Below, in pieces: positions 54,489 to 63,092 of a stretch of DNA of 64,000 nt. The DNA is taken from positions 1 through 64,000 of the forward strand of contig NZ_LSAZ01000015.1 in the NCBI RefSeq assembly GCF_001584325.1. Direction: 5' to 3'. The DNA is from Bacillus nakamurai. GTDB taxonomy: Bacteria; Bacillota; Bacilli; Bacillales; Bacillaceae. The notes beneath the pieces were generated by a model that ran no database searches, was not told where the DNA came from, and saw only the letters and a program-made list of their open reading frames with translations. The position numbers and the translations under genes were made by a program. The first letter of the stretch is position 1, and every line of letters starts with the position of its first letter.

Positions 54489-55406
54489 ATGAAGAAAGCC
54501 ATCATTGCGATTGTCACATTATCATTGTTTTTGCTGTCAGCCTGTTCACTTGACCCGCCTCAATGGGCGAAACCGTCAAACTCGAAACATAAAAAAGAAT
54601 ATACGATCGGCCTGTCCGTCTCCACGCTGAACAACCCGTTCTTCGTGTCACTAAAAGAAGGGGTTCTGAAAGAAGCGAAAAAACGGGGCATGAAGGTCAT
54701 TGTCGTAGATGCCCAAAATGATTCATCTAAACAGTCAAACGACGTGGAAGATTTGATTCAGCAAGGAGTCGACGCATTGTTAATCAATCCGACTGACTCA
54801 TCGGCAATTTCAACAGCCGTCGAATCGGCGAATTCACTCAGCATCCCTGTCATTGCGCTTGACCGCTCCGCTGAACACGGCAAAGTCGAATCGCTCGTTG
54901 CGTCTGACAATATCAAAGGTGGCGAAATGGCGGCTGACTATCTCGCGGATCAACTCGGAAAAGGCGCCAAGGTCGCTGAACTGCAAGGGGTTCCGGGCGC
55001 TTCTGCGACGAGAGAGCGCGGCACCGGCTTCCACAACATTGCTGACAAAAAGCTGAACGTCGTAACAAAACAAGCAGCCGATTTTGACCGGACAAAAGGA
55101 CTGACCGTCATGGAAAACCTGCTGCAAGGCCATCCCGACATTCAAGCCGTGTTCGCCCATAATGATGAAATGGCGCTCGGCGCGCTCGAAGCAATCAACA
55201 GCTCAGGCAAACACATTCTTGTCGTCGGCTTTGACGGAACGAAAGACGCCCTTGCTTCGATAAAAAACGGGAAGCTGACAGCCACTGTGGCTCAGCAGCC
55301 GGAACTGATCGGAAAACTGGCGGCTGAAGCCGCTGAGCAAGTTTTGAAAGGGGAAAAAGTCAAAAAAACCATCTCTGCGCCATTAAAGCTTCGGACACAA
55401 AAGTAA
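54489..55406 (+). CDS. rbsB: RbsB, ribose-binding lipoprotein
   Basis: The 305-residue substrate-binding protein of the ribose transporter. The signal sequence ends in the lipobox LSAC, lipidated Cys at 19. The mature part is a periplasmic-binding-protein-like type I fold with IGLSVSTLNNPFFVSLKEGV, VDAQNDSSKQ, LINPTDSSAI and GVPGASATRERGTGFHNIAD. AGGAGG precedes the ATG. It is the last gene of the operon; I see only a weak hairpin (ATTCTTT / AAAGAAT) after it, so readthrough into ywsB is possible. Confidence 0.96.
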   Translation: MKKAIIAIVTLSLFLLSACSLDPPQWAKPSNSKHKKEYTIGLSVSTLNNPFFVSLKEGVLKEAKKRGMKVIVVDAQNDSSKQSNDVEDLIQQGVDALLINPTDSSAISTAVESANSLSIPVIALDRSAEHGKVESLVASDNIKGGEMAADYLADQLGKGAKVAELQGVPGASATRERGTGFHNIADKKLNVVTKQAADFDRTKGLTVMENLLQGHPDIQAVFAHNDEMALGALEAINSSGKHILVVGFDGTKDALASIKNGKLTATVAQQPELIGKLAAEAAEQVLKGEKVKKTISAPLKLRTQK

Positions 55407-55467
55407 CCGCCTGATGTTTATTCTTTAGCCAAAACGTGAAAAGAATAAAATAAAAGGAGAGAGATAG

Positions 55468-55998
55468 ATGAAGAAACCAGCAAAAACAGTGTCCATTCTC
55501 ACCCTGGCCGCAGGGATTACGGCGGCTTCCGCGGCCGGCATCGCGCCGATTCCGAAAAGCCAAGCTGCAGAAGCCGTCAAAATTGACGACCTATACAGCT
55601 ATCCGTTAGACTCTTATCTCGTTTCATCTGAGGCATTGCACGTACGAACAAAAGCGTCAGCAACAAGTCCGAAAGCTGATATCCTTCATTTAGGCGACAG
55701 CTTAAAGGTTATTTCATATCCGAATGCCGACTGGGCTAAAGTACATTATAAAAACGGCAAAACCGGATTTGTATCAACTCATTATATTGTCAAAGAAGCA
55801 ACGACGGTGAAAACAACAGCTAAAACAAAGGTATATACAGAAAAAGCTGTCAAAACAACCCTTCCTAAAAACACAAGCGTTTCTTTTCTAGGCTGGAACA
55901 AGACCCCGCATGGCGGCTTTGATTTCGGCTGGGCGCTTGTCGATTACGGCGGCTCAACCGGATATATCAGCACAAAAGATCTGCAAAAGTTAAAATAA
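55468..55998 (+). CDS. ywsB: YwsB, secreted SH3-domain protein
   Basis: A 176-residue exported protein with a signal peptide ending near SQAAEA (about residue 33). Two bacterial SH3 domains follow: SEALHVRTKASATSPKADIL with HLGDSLKVISYPNADWAKVH at about 50-105, and a second from about 110 to the end with FLGWNKTPHGGFDFGWALVD and GYISTKDLQK. It should bind wall peptides; no catalytic domain is present. It follows rbsB by 61 bases with AAAGGAGAGAG before the ATG, and ends at a strong terminator. Confidence 0.9.
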   Translation: MKKPAKTVSILTLAAGITAASAAGIAPIPKSQAAEAVKIDDLYSYPLDSYLVSSEALHVRTKASATSPKADILHLGDSLKVISYPNADWAKVHYKNGKTGFVSTHYIVKEATTVKTTAKTKVYTEKAVKTTLPKNTSVSFLGWNKTPHGGFDFGWALVDYGGSTGYISTKDLQKLK

Positions 55999-56002
55999 TG
56001 TC

Positions 56003-56041
56003 AAAACGGATTTCGCAATTCGGCGCGAAATCCGTTTTTTA
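56003..56041 (+). terminator. ywsB terminator
   Basis: AAAACGGATTTCGC pairs with GCGAAATCCGTTTT, followed by T; it also ends any rbs readthrough. Confidence 0.88.
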
Positions 56042-56236
56042 TTCCCTAACGGCAGATAGAAATGTCGAAGACCGGAATATTTCCTGAGAATGCACAAATG
56101 TGCAATACACAGTCATATGTGCTATGTTTGCGCTTTCAGTATACGGTTTCATGTCAACTGAGTCAATCATTTTTTATATAGAACAAATGAATGATATAAA
56201 GCCGATTCGTTTACCTTAATAAATGGAGGTGGCATC

Positions 56237-56530
56237 ATGGATCATTTTGAAGAAGCGTATGAACAATATAAGCACCGCGAGACTGAGAAACAGCCTACGG
56301 CACATCCGGGTGAGGAAGAAATTATCGCTGTCAGAAGAAATGATGACGGCAATATCATCGCCGTGAAGACAAACAGGGGCAGGGAACTTGATTACCCTTC
56401 AGCATTGGCGGAAGCGAAAGCCGGCCTGCTTGCCCACACGGACGTCTTTCATAAATACGGGCGGGATATATTGCGCAGCGAGCCGGACGGGATAAAGGAA
56501 AATAATTTAAGCGAGCTGCCTGAGTTTTAA
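56237..56530 (+). CDS. ywsA: YwsA, small conserved protein
   Basis: A 97-residue acidic cytosolic protein of unknown function, matching B. subtilis YwsA. The centre has EEEIIAVRRNDDGNIIAVKT and NRGRELDYPSALAEAKAGL, a short strand-strand-helix unit that I associate with DUF3892, normally a domain of about 80 residues. No membrane segment or signal. GGAGG lies at good spacing before the ATG. It is monocistronic with about 200 bases of AT-rich sequence before it; no clear promoter type could be assigned. Confidence 0.85.
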   Translation: MDHFEEAYEQYKHRETEKQPTAHPGEEEIIAVRRNDDGNIIAVKTNRGRELDYPSALAEAKAGLLAHTDVFHKYGRDILRSEPDGIKENNLSELPEF

Positions 56531-56536
56531 CAAAAA

Positions 56537-56560
56537 AAAGCCCTGATGATCAGGGCTTTT
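56537..56560. terminator. Bidirectional terminator between ywsA and ywrO
   Basis: AAAAGCCCTG pairs with CAGGGCTTTT around a five-base loop, with A and T runs outside. Confidence 0.88.
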
Positions 56561-56562
56561 GC

Positions 56563-57087
56563 TTAAAATGATTTTTTGATGTAGCCGGCCAGCCGTTTTG
56601 CGCTGTCGGCAATGTCCGCCGCACCGGTGTTCATTACGCCGTAAAACGCGAAAGGCGGCAAATATGTCATGCCGGTAAAATTGCACGTTGCCTGAAACGG
56701 TTTTAAAAGCTCACTTAATGAAAAATGATTGGCGCCGCCAGCCTGGTATTTATCCTCTTCGGCACCTACAGACACAGCCAGCATCAATTCTTTGCCTCGG
56801 AGAGCATTTCCTTCAGATCCGTAAGCCCATCCATAAATCAGCACGTGATCAAGCCATTTCTTTAAAAGCGGAGGCGAGCTGTACCAATACAGCGGAAATT
56901 GAAAAACAATCCGATCATGCTGTTCACACAGCTGCCGCTCTTTCTCCGCATCAATTTCTTCATTCGGATATTCTTTATAAAGCTCACGGACAGTAATATC
57001 ATCATGTGTTTTTAATTCTTCCGCCCACGCCTTATTGACTGCCGAGTTTTCCATATGGGGATGAACAATTAAAACCATTGTTTTCAC
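56563..57087 (-). CDS. ywrO: YwrO, NAD(P)H oxidoreductase (flavodoxin-like fold)
   Basis: A 174-residue enzyme of the NQO1/KefF-like flavodoxin-fold family, which reduces quinones with NAD(P)H using bound flavin. It opens VKTMVLIVHPHMENSAVNKA, has the flavin-contact FQFPLYWYSSPPLLKKWLD near 77-95 and AYGSEGNALRGKELMLAVSV. The frame continues 18 codons upstream, but AAAGGTG stands eight bases before the GTG used and the N-terminus then matches B. subtilis YwrO. It lies downstream of the als terminator with its own short promoter region. Confidence 0.9.
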   Translation of the reverse strand: MKTMVLIVHPHMENSAVNKAWAEELKTHDDITVRELYKEYPNEEIDAEKERQLCEQHDRIVFQFPLYWYSSPPLLKKWLDHVLIYGWAYGSEGNALRGKELMLAVSVGAEEDKYQAGGANHFSLSELLKPFQATCNFTGMTYLPPFAFYGVMNTGAADIADSAKRLAGYIKKSF

Positions 57088-57139
57088 AGCAACCACACCT
57101 TTACCCTTTTGACTGTATTTTACCTTATTGCGTTCAGCC

Positions 57140-57184
57140 AAACAAAAAGAAAGCCCTCCTGAAAAGGGGCTTTCTTTTTGTTTG
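57140..57184 (-). terminator. alsSD terminator
   Basis: AACAAAAAGAAAGCCC pairs with GGGCTTTCTTTTTGTT (loop of about ten), directly after the alsD stop. Confidence 0.88.
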
Positions 57185-57185
57185 A

Positions 57186-57953
57186 TTATTCTGGGCTTCC
57201 TTCTGTCGTTTCAATATCTTTCGCAAAGTCAGGGTTATCTAAATTTGCGTTGAAGAAGTCCGCCGTGTTCGGAAGTTTGAGGTTCATGTTCATTTTTTGT
57301 GAAATGGTGACGGTGCACTCTTCAATCACATAGTCAAACACGTGTCCGCCGGAATTGCGGCCTTCATCAATAAAATGCAGATGATAGCCGGAAACAGCAA
57401 TGCCGTTTGCATAACCGGGCGTCCAGAAACCCGCGATCGTTCCTTTAATGTTGTCGAAATTAAACACAGGCTGCGTTTTTACCGCTTCCACCATCGGCAC
57501 GTACGGCTTCTCCTGACGTTCTACCGTTCTTGTCTGCACCTTCTTGAACACGCCGTCTAAACGGATCGCATAAAATAAGTTTTTGCTCGGCAGAAGGCTG
57601 GCGATTTCCTGTTCAAATTCCTCACGCGTCATTCTCGCATCAATTTTGTGCGTCATATCCGGTGTAAAGAACGTAAATGAACAGAAAGGTGACAGGTCTC
57701 CGCTTTGCACGGGAGTTGCCGTTCCGTCGCCGCGAAGGCGGTAAAATTGTCCGTCAAATCCGATTAATTCGCCGTCCAGTTTGTTAAAAGTGCCGATTCC
57801 GAAATCACCGAATTTCGGAATGTCAGCCATATCAAAATCCCCGTCATATACTCCGTCCAACAGAGATGTCATCGTTGAAACTTGATAAATCTGATCCTCA
57901 GGCGAGCCTTTTCCTCCTCGGCTCAGCACTTGGATGTCACTTGCATTTTTCAT
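57186..57953 (-). CDS. alsD: AlsD, alpha-acetolactate decarboxylase
   Basis: A 255-residue zinc enzyme that decarboxylates alpha-acetolactate to acetoin, the last step of acetoin synthesis. The metal ligands lie in SGYHLHFIDEGRNSGGHVFD near 190-209 (two His in HLH and a third in GGH). Other conserved parts are GDFGIGTFNKLDGELIGFDG and GTIAGFWTPGY. The length equals that of the B. subtilis protein. It follows alsS by about 60 bases, and AAAAGGAG lies before the ATG. Confidence 0.97.
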   Translation of the reverse strand: MKNASDIQVLSRGGKGSPEDQIYQVSTMTSLLDGVYDGDFDMADIPKFGDFGIGTFNKLDGELIGFDGQFYRLRGDGTATPVQSGDLSPFCSFTFFTPDMTHKIDARMTREEFEQEIASLLPSKNLFYAIRLDGVFKKVQTRTVERQEKPYVPMVEAVKTQPVFNFDNIKGTIAGFWTPGYANGIAVSGYHLHFIDEGRNSGGHVFDYVIEECTVTISQKMNMNLKLPNTADFFNANLDNPDFAKDIETTEGSPE

Positions 57954-58015
57954 ATTCCCTTCACTCCTTTTAAATTAGGTCTGTTCATCAAAAACAGGTC
58001 GTGGTGCGCAGAGTG

Positions 58016-59731
58016 CTAGAGAGCTTTTACTTTCATTTTTTCTTCAAATTGCTTCGGAAGCATGTCGCTTGATAAATGGATGTTGTCGCTGTAATCGACC
58101 GGAATGTCGATGATAACAGGCCCCTCTGTATTTAAGCCTTTTTGCAGCACGTCTGCAAGCTGTTCCGGTGATTCGACACGCAATCCGGTAGCGCCGAAGC
58201 TTTCTGCATACTTTACGATGTCAATGTTTCCGAAATCTACGCATGATGTACGGTTATATTTTTTCATTTGCTGGAACGCAACCATGTCATATGTGCTGTC
58301 ATTCCAGACAAGGTGAACGATCGGTGATTTCAGGCGGACCGCCGTTTCCAATTCCATTGCCGAGAACAGGAATCCGCCGTCTCCTGATACGGAAACCACT
58401 TTTTCGCCAGGGTTCACTAATGTTGCGGCAATTGCCCAAGGAAGCGCTACGCCCAATGTCTGCATTCCGTTGCTGATCAGAAGCTTCAGCGGCTCATAAG
58501 CACGGAAGTAGCGTGACATCCAGATGGCGTGAGAGCCGATATCACATGTAACCGTCACATTGTCATCGATTGCGCTGCGTAATTCCTGCACGATTTGCAA
58601 TGGATGCACCCTGTCGGAATTATGTTCGGCGGGAGCCTTTTCACTTTCAAGAAGCATCTGTTTTAATTCGTCAAGCACTTCTTGTTTATGGCTGCACATA
58701 TCAAATTTCACCGCATCATGTTCAATTTGTCTGACAGTGGCGGCGATATCACCTAACAATTCAAGTTCAGGCTGGTATGCATGGTCGATATCAGCTTGAA
58801 TCTCGTCAAGGTGGATAATGGTACGGTCGCCTTTTACATTCCAGAACTTCGGATCGTACTCAATCGGATCATAACCGATCGTTAATACGACGTCCGCCTG
58901 CTCAAGCAGAAGATCGCCCGGCTGGTTGCGGAACAATCCGATCCGGCCGAAGTATTGGTCCTCCAGCTCTCTGGACAATGTGCCGGCCCCTTGATATGTT
59001 TCCACGAACGGCAGTTTCGTTTTAGCAAGCAATTCACGGATCGCTTTGACCGCTTCCGGTCTGCCGCCTTTCATACCGACTAACAGAACGGGAAGTTTCG
59101 CCGTCTGGATTTTTGCAATAGCGGCGCTGATTAATTCTTCCGGTGCCGGCCCTTGTTTTGGGGACGGCACGCTGCGCACGTTTTTAACACTTGTGATTTC
59201 ATTCACAACATCTTGCGGAAAGCTCACAAAAGCCGCGCCTGCCTGACCTGCTGACGCTGCCCTGAAGGCGTTTGTTACCGCTTCTGGTATATTCCCTGTT
59301 TCCTGTACTTCTACACTGTATTTTGTAATCGGCTGAAATAACGCCGCGTTGTCCAATGATTGGTGTGTCCGTTTTAACCGGTCGGCCCGAATGACGTTTC
59401 CTGCCAGTGCCACTACCGGATCACCTTCTGTATTAGCCGTTAACAAGCCGGTTGCTAAATTGGATGCCCCCGGACCTGAAGTCACCAGGCATACACCCGG
59501 TTTTCCCGTTAGTCTTCCGACAGCCGCTGCCATAAACGCAGCGTTTTGTTCATGACGGCACAAAACCAGCTCAGGTCCTTTATCTTTTAACGCATCAAAT
59601 ACCGCATCGATTTTTGCACCCGGAATGCCAAAAACATGTGTGACACCTTGCTCCACTAAGCAATCAACAACAAGCTCCGCCCCGCGATTTTTACCAGAGG
59701 TTTTTAGTTCATTTGCTGCTTTTGCCAACAC
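58016..59731 (-). CDS. alsS: AlsS, catabolic acetolactate synthase
   Basis: A 571-residue thiamine-diphosphate enzyme that condenses two pyruvates to alpha-acetolactate. N-terminal domain: [20 protein letters not shown] and the cofactor Glu in [12 protein letters not shown]. Central domain: [12 protein letters not shown]-terminal TPP motif: [20 protein letters not shown] followed by the Asn of WNDSTYDM. There is no FAD-typical insertion, as expected for the catabolic enzyme. The start is GTG (59731) or the TTG right after it (59728, eight bases from AAGGAG); I favour no choice strongly. It is induced by AlsR with acetate/low pH in B. subtilis. Confidence 0.96.
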   Translation of the reverse strand: MLAKAANELKTSGKNRGAELVVDCLVEQGVTHVFGIPGAKIDAVFDALKDKGPELVLCRHEQNAAFMAAAVGRLTGKPGVCLVTSGPGASNLATGLLTANTEGDPVVALAGNVIRADRLKRTHQSLDNAALFQPITKYSVEVQETGNIPEAVTNAFRAASAGQAGAAFVSFPQDVVNEITSVKNVRSVPSPKQGPAPEELISAAIAKIQTAKLPVLLVGMKGGRPEAVKAIRELLAKTKLPFVETYQGAGTLSRELEDQYFGRIGLFRNQPGDLLLEQADVVLTIGYDPIEYDPKFWNVKGDRTIIHLDEIQADIDHAYQPELELLGDIAATVRQIEHDAVKFDMCSHKQEVLDELKQMLLESEKAPAEHNSDRVHPLQIVQELRSAIDDNVTVTCDIGSHAIWMSRYFRAYEPLKLLISNGMQTLGVALPWAIAATLVNPGEKVVSVSGDGGFLFSAMELETAVRLKSPIVHLVWNDSTYDMVAFQQMKKYNRTSCVDFGNIDIVKYAESFGATGLRVESPEQLADVLQKGLNTEGPVIIDIPVDYSDNIHLSSDMLPKQFEEKMKVKAL

Positions 59732-59884
59732 CCTCACTCCTTATTATGCATATTAAATATAAAATTTTAAGTAATTTGTGATATTATTCACTATACACTC
59801 TTTGGAAATTGACCTCCAATATCAATTCGCCGTATGATTAATATGTTTCACGAATAATTAACCAAAGGAAAGGAATGGTTAAGG

Positions 59885-60793
59885 ATGGAGCTGCGCCACC
59901 TTCAATACTTTATTGCCGTTGCCGAAGAACTTCATTTCGGCAAAGCCGCGCTTCGGCTGAATATGACACAGCCGCCCCTAAGCCAGCAGATCAAACAGCT
60001 CGAAAAAGAAGTGGGCGTGACCTTATTGAAGCGGACGAAACGGGTTGTGGAGCTTTCTGCAGCCGGAGAAAGTTTTTTAAAACACAGCAGAAACGCCATC
60101 GAACAAATAGACAAAGCGATTGAAATGGCTCAGCGGACAGCCCGGGGAGAGCTCGGCCGCCTCGTCGTCGGCTTTGTCGGCTCGGCCACGTATGAATTTC
60201 TGCCGCCGATCATTCGGGAGTTTCGTGAATTATTCCCCTCCGTTAAGGTAGACCTGCGTGAAATATCTTCTTTCAGACAGCAAGAAGAGCTCTTAAAGGG
60301 GAATATTGATATCGGCATCCTTCATCCGCCTTTGCAGCACTCGGCATTACATATGGAAAAAGTGCAAAGCAGCCCATGCATTCTCGCTTTGCCGAAACAG
60401 CATCCGCTTGCCGCTAAGAAAACAATAGAGATTCAAGATTTAGAAAATGAACCGATTATCACCTTGGCCAAAGAAACATGGCCGACTTTATACCTTGAAT
60501 TTGTAAATTTCTGTGAACAAGCAGGTTTTAAACCGAAAATCATTCAAGAAGCGACGGAATACCAAATGGTGATTGGGTTGGTAAGCGCGGGCATCGGCAT
60601 TACCTTTGTGCCCTCTTCAGCCAAAAAGCTGTTCAACCTTGAAGTCGCCTACCGGAACATCAATCAAATTCAGCTTACCGCCGAATGGGTTATCGCCTAT
60701 CGCAAGGATAATCAAAATCCGATTTTGAAGCATTTTCTCGATATTGTGAATAAACGCCAGGCTTTATTACAAGCGAACGTGACAAACACATAA
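59885..60793 (+). CDS. alsR: AlsR, LysR-family activator of acetoin synthesis
   Basis: A 302-residue LysR-type regulator. The N-terminal winged helix-turn-helix shows MELRHLQYFIAVAEELHFGK with RLNMTQPPLSQQIKQLEKEV. The effector domain follows, with GRLVVGFVGSATYEFLPPII and LVSAGIGITFVPSSA. It is divergent from alsS, and the 153-base gap between them must hold its binding sites. AAGGAA lies before the ATG. It activates alsSD in B. subtilis in stationary phase and on acetate. Confidence 0.96.
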   Translation: MELRHLQYFIAVAEELHFGKAALRLNMTQPPLSQQIKQLEKEVGVTLLKRTKRVVELSAAGESFLKHSRNAIEQIDKAIEMAQRTARGELGRLVVGFVGSATYEFLPPIIREFRELFPSVKVDLREISSFRQQEELLKGNIDIGILHPPLQHSALHMEKVQSSPCILALPKQHPLAAKKTIEIQDLENEPIITLAKETWPTLYLEFVNFCEQAGFKPKIIQEATEYQMVIGLVSAGIGITFVPSSAKKLFNLEVAYRNINQIQLTAEWVIAYRKDNQNPILKHFLDIVNKRQALLQANVTNT

Positions 60794-60829
60794 AAAAGAG
60801 GCACGCCGAAGAGCAGCCTCTTTTTTTTT
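60792..60829 (+). terminator. alsR terminator
   Basis: AAAGAGGC pairs with GCCTCTTT around a 13-base loop, followed by nine T in total. Confidence 0.75.
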
Positions 60830-60971
60830 GTGGCTTTTATGGATTTTTATGAAATTAATAGAAACGCTCAGTACACCTTACAGCCGGTACTCGTATACAT
60901 ACAGTACAACTGATCAGCAGGGATAAAAATACTGGTGCGGCATTTACCCCGTTCAAAAGGAGGCAGGACAC

Positions 60972-62324
60972 ATTTCACATGCAAACATCATTTTCACCCT
61001 GATTTCATTTTTATTGACCATCATTCTTATATTTTGGAGGCCAAAAGGATTAAACGAAGCCGTGCCTGCAACACTGGGCGCCATTCTTGTTTTACTATGC
61101 GGAACCGTTTCCTTTCATGACTTGTGGGACATTGGGTCAAAAGTCACCGAAGCATCTATTACGATTATTTCCACGATGGTCATGGCTATTGCGTTAGAAA
61201 GCTTCGGTTTTTTTAATTGGGTGGCAGCTAAGCTGCTTCATCGCACAAAAGGATCAGGCATCCGGCTTTTTTGGTTAACGAATCTGCTTTGTTTTTCTAT
61301 GACTCTTTTCCTGAATAACGACGGCAGTGTGTTAATCACCACCCCCATTTTGCTGTTGGTTTTAAAATATCTCGGACTGAAAAAACATCAAAAAACACCT
61401 TATTTGATAAGCGGCGTCTTAATTGCGACAGCAGCAAGCACGCCTATCGGTGTAAGTAATATCGTTAATTTAATTTCCCTTAAAATGATTGGAATGGATC
61501 TTTATTTGTATACCAATATGATGTTTGTCCCCGGTATATTGGGGCTTATATTTATGGCGTTTCTGCTGTTTGCTTTCTTTTACAAACGCCTGCCGAAACA
61601 GCTTCCAGAAATTCCGGCTTATTTTGATTCGCTGGAGCATAAAAGATACCATCCTCTTCAGCCCCGCCCTGAGCTGACAGAAGACAGGCGGACGAAAGTC
61701 ATGTTTTGTGTCTTGCTGTTTGTTTTTTTAGTCAGAATCGGTTTGTTTGCAGCTTCGTATACCGGCATATCTGTTTCACTGGTGGCAGTTATCAGCTCTG
61801 TCATCCTGCTCAGCTGGAGATGGTGTTATTTAAGAATAGGCCCGAAAGATTTATTGTTAAAAGCGCCTTGGCATATTTTTGTTTTTGCCTTTACTATGTA
61901 TATTGTCATCTACGGCCTTCATAATATCGGACTGACTGCATTGCTGGTTCAATATCTTGAGCCTTATGTATCGCAAAGCATCGCCCACGCTGCCTTTATT
62001 ATGGGTCCGGCTACTTCTGTCCTCTCTAATCTATTTAACAACCATCCCGCCTTAATGATCAGCACCTTGACGTTAACAGAAATGACGATTGACCCATTGA
62101 CCGCAAAAATCATTTATCTGACAAATATAATCGGAAGTGACATCGGCTCTTTGCTTTTGCCGATCGGAACATTGGCTACACTCATTTGGATGCACATTTT
62201 AAAACAGCACGGCGAAAAAGTCTCTTGGAAGGAATACGTGAAAACAACCATCATTGTTATTCCGCTCACCGTCATATTTACCTTGACTATTTTATATGTT
62301 TGGATCAGTTGGATTTATCTATAG
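60972..62324 (+). CDS. ywrK: YwrK, ArsB/NhaD-type anion permease
   Basis: A polytopic membrane protein of the ion transporter superfamily with about 11 hydrophobic segments. Family features are FWRPKGLNEAVPATLGAILV, MTLFLNNDGSVLITTPILLL (the conserved NND and TTP of ArsB) and PATSVLSNLFNNHPALM. It may export arsenite or another anion, but no ars genes lie nearby, so its role is open. The start is odd: AAAAGGAGG lies eight bases before an ATT codon, and reading from there gives ISHANIIFTLISFLLTIILI, a good first helix (450 residues). The first usual start codon, TTG at 61014, has no ribosome binding site and would cut that helix. Confidence 0.8.
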   Translation: MSHANIIFTLISFLLTIILIFWRPKGLNEAVPATLGAILVLLCGTVSFHDLWDIGSKVTEASITIISTMVMAIALESFGFFNWVAAKLLHRTKGSGIRLFWLTNLLCFSMTLFLNNDGSVLITTPILLLVLKYLGLKKHQKTPYLISGVLIATAASTPIGVSNIVNLISLKMIGMDLYLYTNMMFVPGILGLIFMAFLLFAFFYKRLPKQLPEIPAYFDSLEHKRYHPLQPRPELTEDRRTKVMFCVLLFVFLVRIGLFAASYTGISVSLVAVISSVILLSWRWCYLRIGPKDLLLKAPWHIFVFAFTMYIVIYGLHNIGLTALLVQYLEPYVSQSIAHAAFIMGPATSVLSNLFNNHPALMISTLTLTEMTIDPLTAKIIYLTNIIGSDIGSLLLPIGTLATLIWMHILKQHGEKVSWKEYVKTTIIVIPLTVIFTLTILYVWISWIYL

Positions 62325-62342
62325 AAATGGAACAGGCTCAAT

Positions 62343-62377
62343 AAAAAAACTGCCTTCTGTATAAAGAGGCAGTTTTA
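62343..62377. terminator. Bidirectional terminator between ywrK and ywrJ
   Basis: AAAACTGCCT pairs with AGGCAGTTTT around an eleven-base loop; both flanking genes converge on it. Confidence 0.85.
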
Positions 62378-62381
62378 TCAT

Positions 62382-63056
62382 TTATGGAAGATGCATGGTT
62401 TTCAAATGATTCAATTTCCAAAAAACCGTATGTCCGCTCGCATTGGTCAGTTCAAGGATATTATTTGAAACATCCTTCAACAGCCCCACTTTGTTCGGTA
62501 TATCCCCTAAATCCAATATAATCAGCTGACCGATATATTTTTTTAATTGCTCCTCAAAATTTCGGACAAGCGGCACATTAGAAGGGACAACCGGCAGCTC
62601 TGAGCTTTTTAATGTGTACGGCGTTTGCTCAGTGGAGTAAGGAGTCAGCCATTTTAAATGATGCATTGAGATAAAAAGAGTCTTGTAAACCGGAGAGAAG
62701 AAAACGATATAGTCATTTAAAACACTGGTCACATAACCATGGATGGAACGGTCTCCGGTAACGAATACTTCTGTAAATTTGCCTTTTATATTGAGAAGCG
62801 TATTCCGGTAAGAAAATGAATTTTCCTGCGTTTCGGGATGCGGATTTTCTTTGTTTGTGTACGCACCTTCATTCAAATCGCCCGGAAGCGACTGATTCAT
62901 CCGCTGGAGATGCAATAGCGGTATATATAGAAAATGCCGGCCGTCATAAATCACAATGATATCCTGCCCGATATCTAAAAGAGTCCCTGTGAAATTCGTA
63001 TTTCCCGAAATCTCGATGTCTACTTGTTTATCCAGAAATCTGCTCAATCCAGCCAT
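62382..63056 (-). CDS. ywrJ: YwrJ, CotB-related spore protein
   Basis: A 224-residue protein without signal or membrane segments. It has two similar units of about 60 residues, one near the start (VDIEISGNTNFTGTLLDIGQ then YIPLLHLQRM) and others later (FTEVFVTGDRSIHGYVTSVL and ISMHHLKWL; NILELTNASGHTVFWKLNHL). Each has the strand pattern seen in the CotB repeats next door, so the two proteins are probably related. It follows cotB after 36 bases with GGAGGGGGG before the ATG and is probably co-transcribed in the mother cell. Matches B. subtilis YwrJ (225 residues) in length. Confidence 0.85.
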   Translation of the reverse strand: MAGLSRFLDKQVDIEISGNTNFTGTLLDIGQDIIVIYDGRHFLYIPLLHLQRMNQSLPGDLNEGAYTNKENPHPETQENSFSYRNTLLNIKGKFTEVFVTGDRSIHGYVTSVLNDYIVFFSPVYKTLFISMHHLKWLTPYSTEQTPYTLKSSELPVVPSNVPLVRNFEEQLKKYIGQLIILDLGDIPNKVGLLKDVSNNILELTNASGHTVFWKLNHLKTMHLP

Positions 63057-63092
63057 TTGTTTCCCCCCTCCGCCTTATTTGTCATTCATCGC

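Noticed and set aside
55420..55446. Hairpin ATTCTTT / AAAGAAT after rbsB as the rbs terminator
   Set aside because: Seven AT-rich pairs with a large loop and no T tail; not enough to call, so only mentioned under rbsB.
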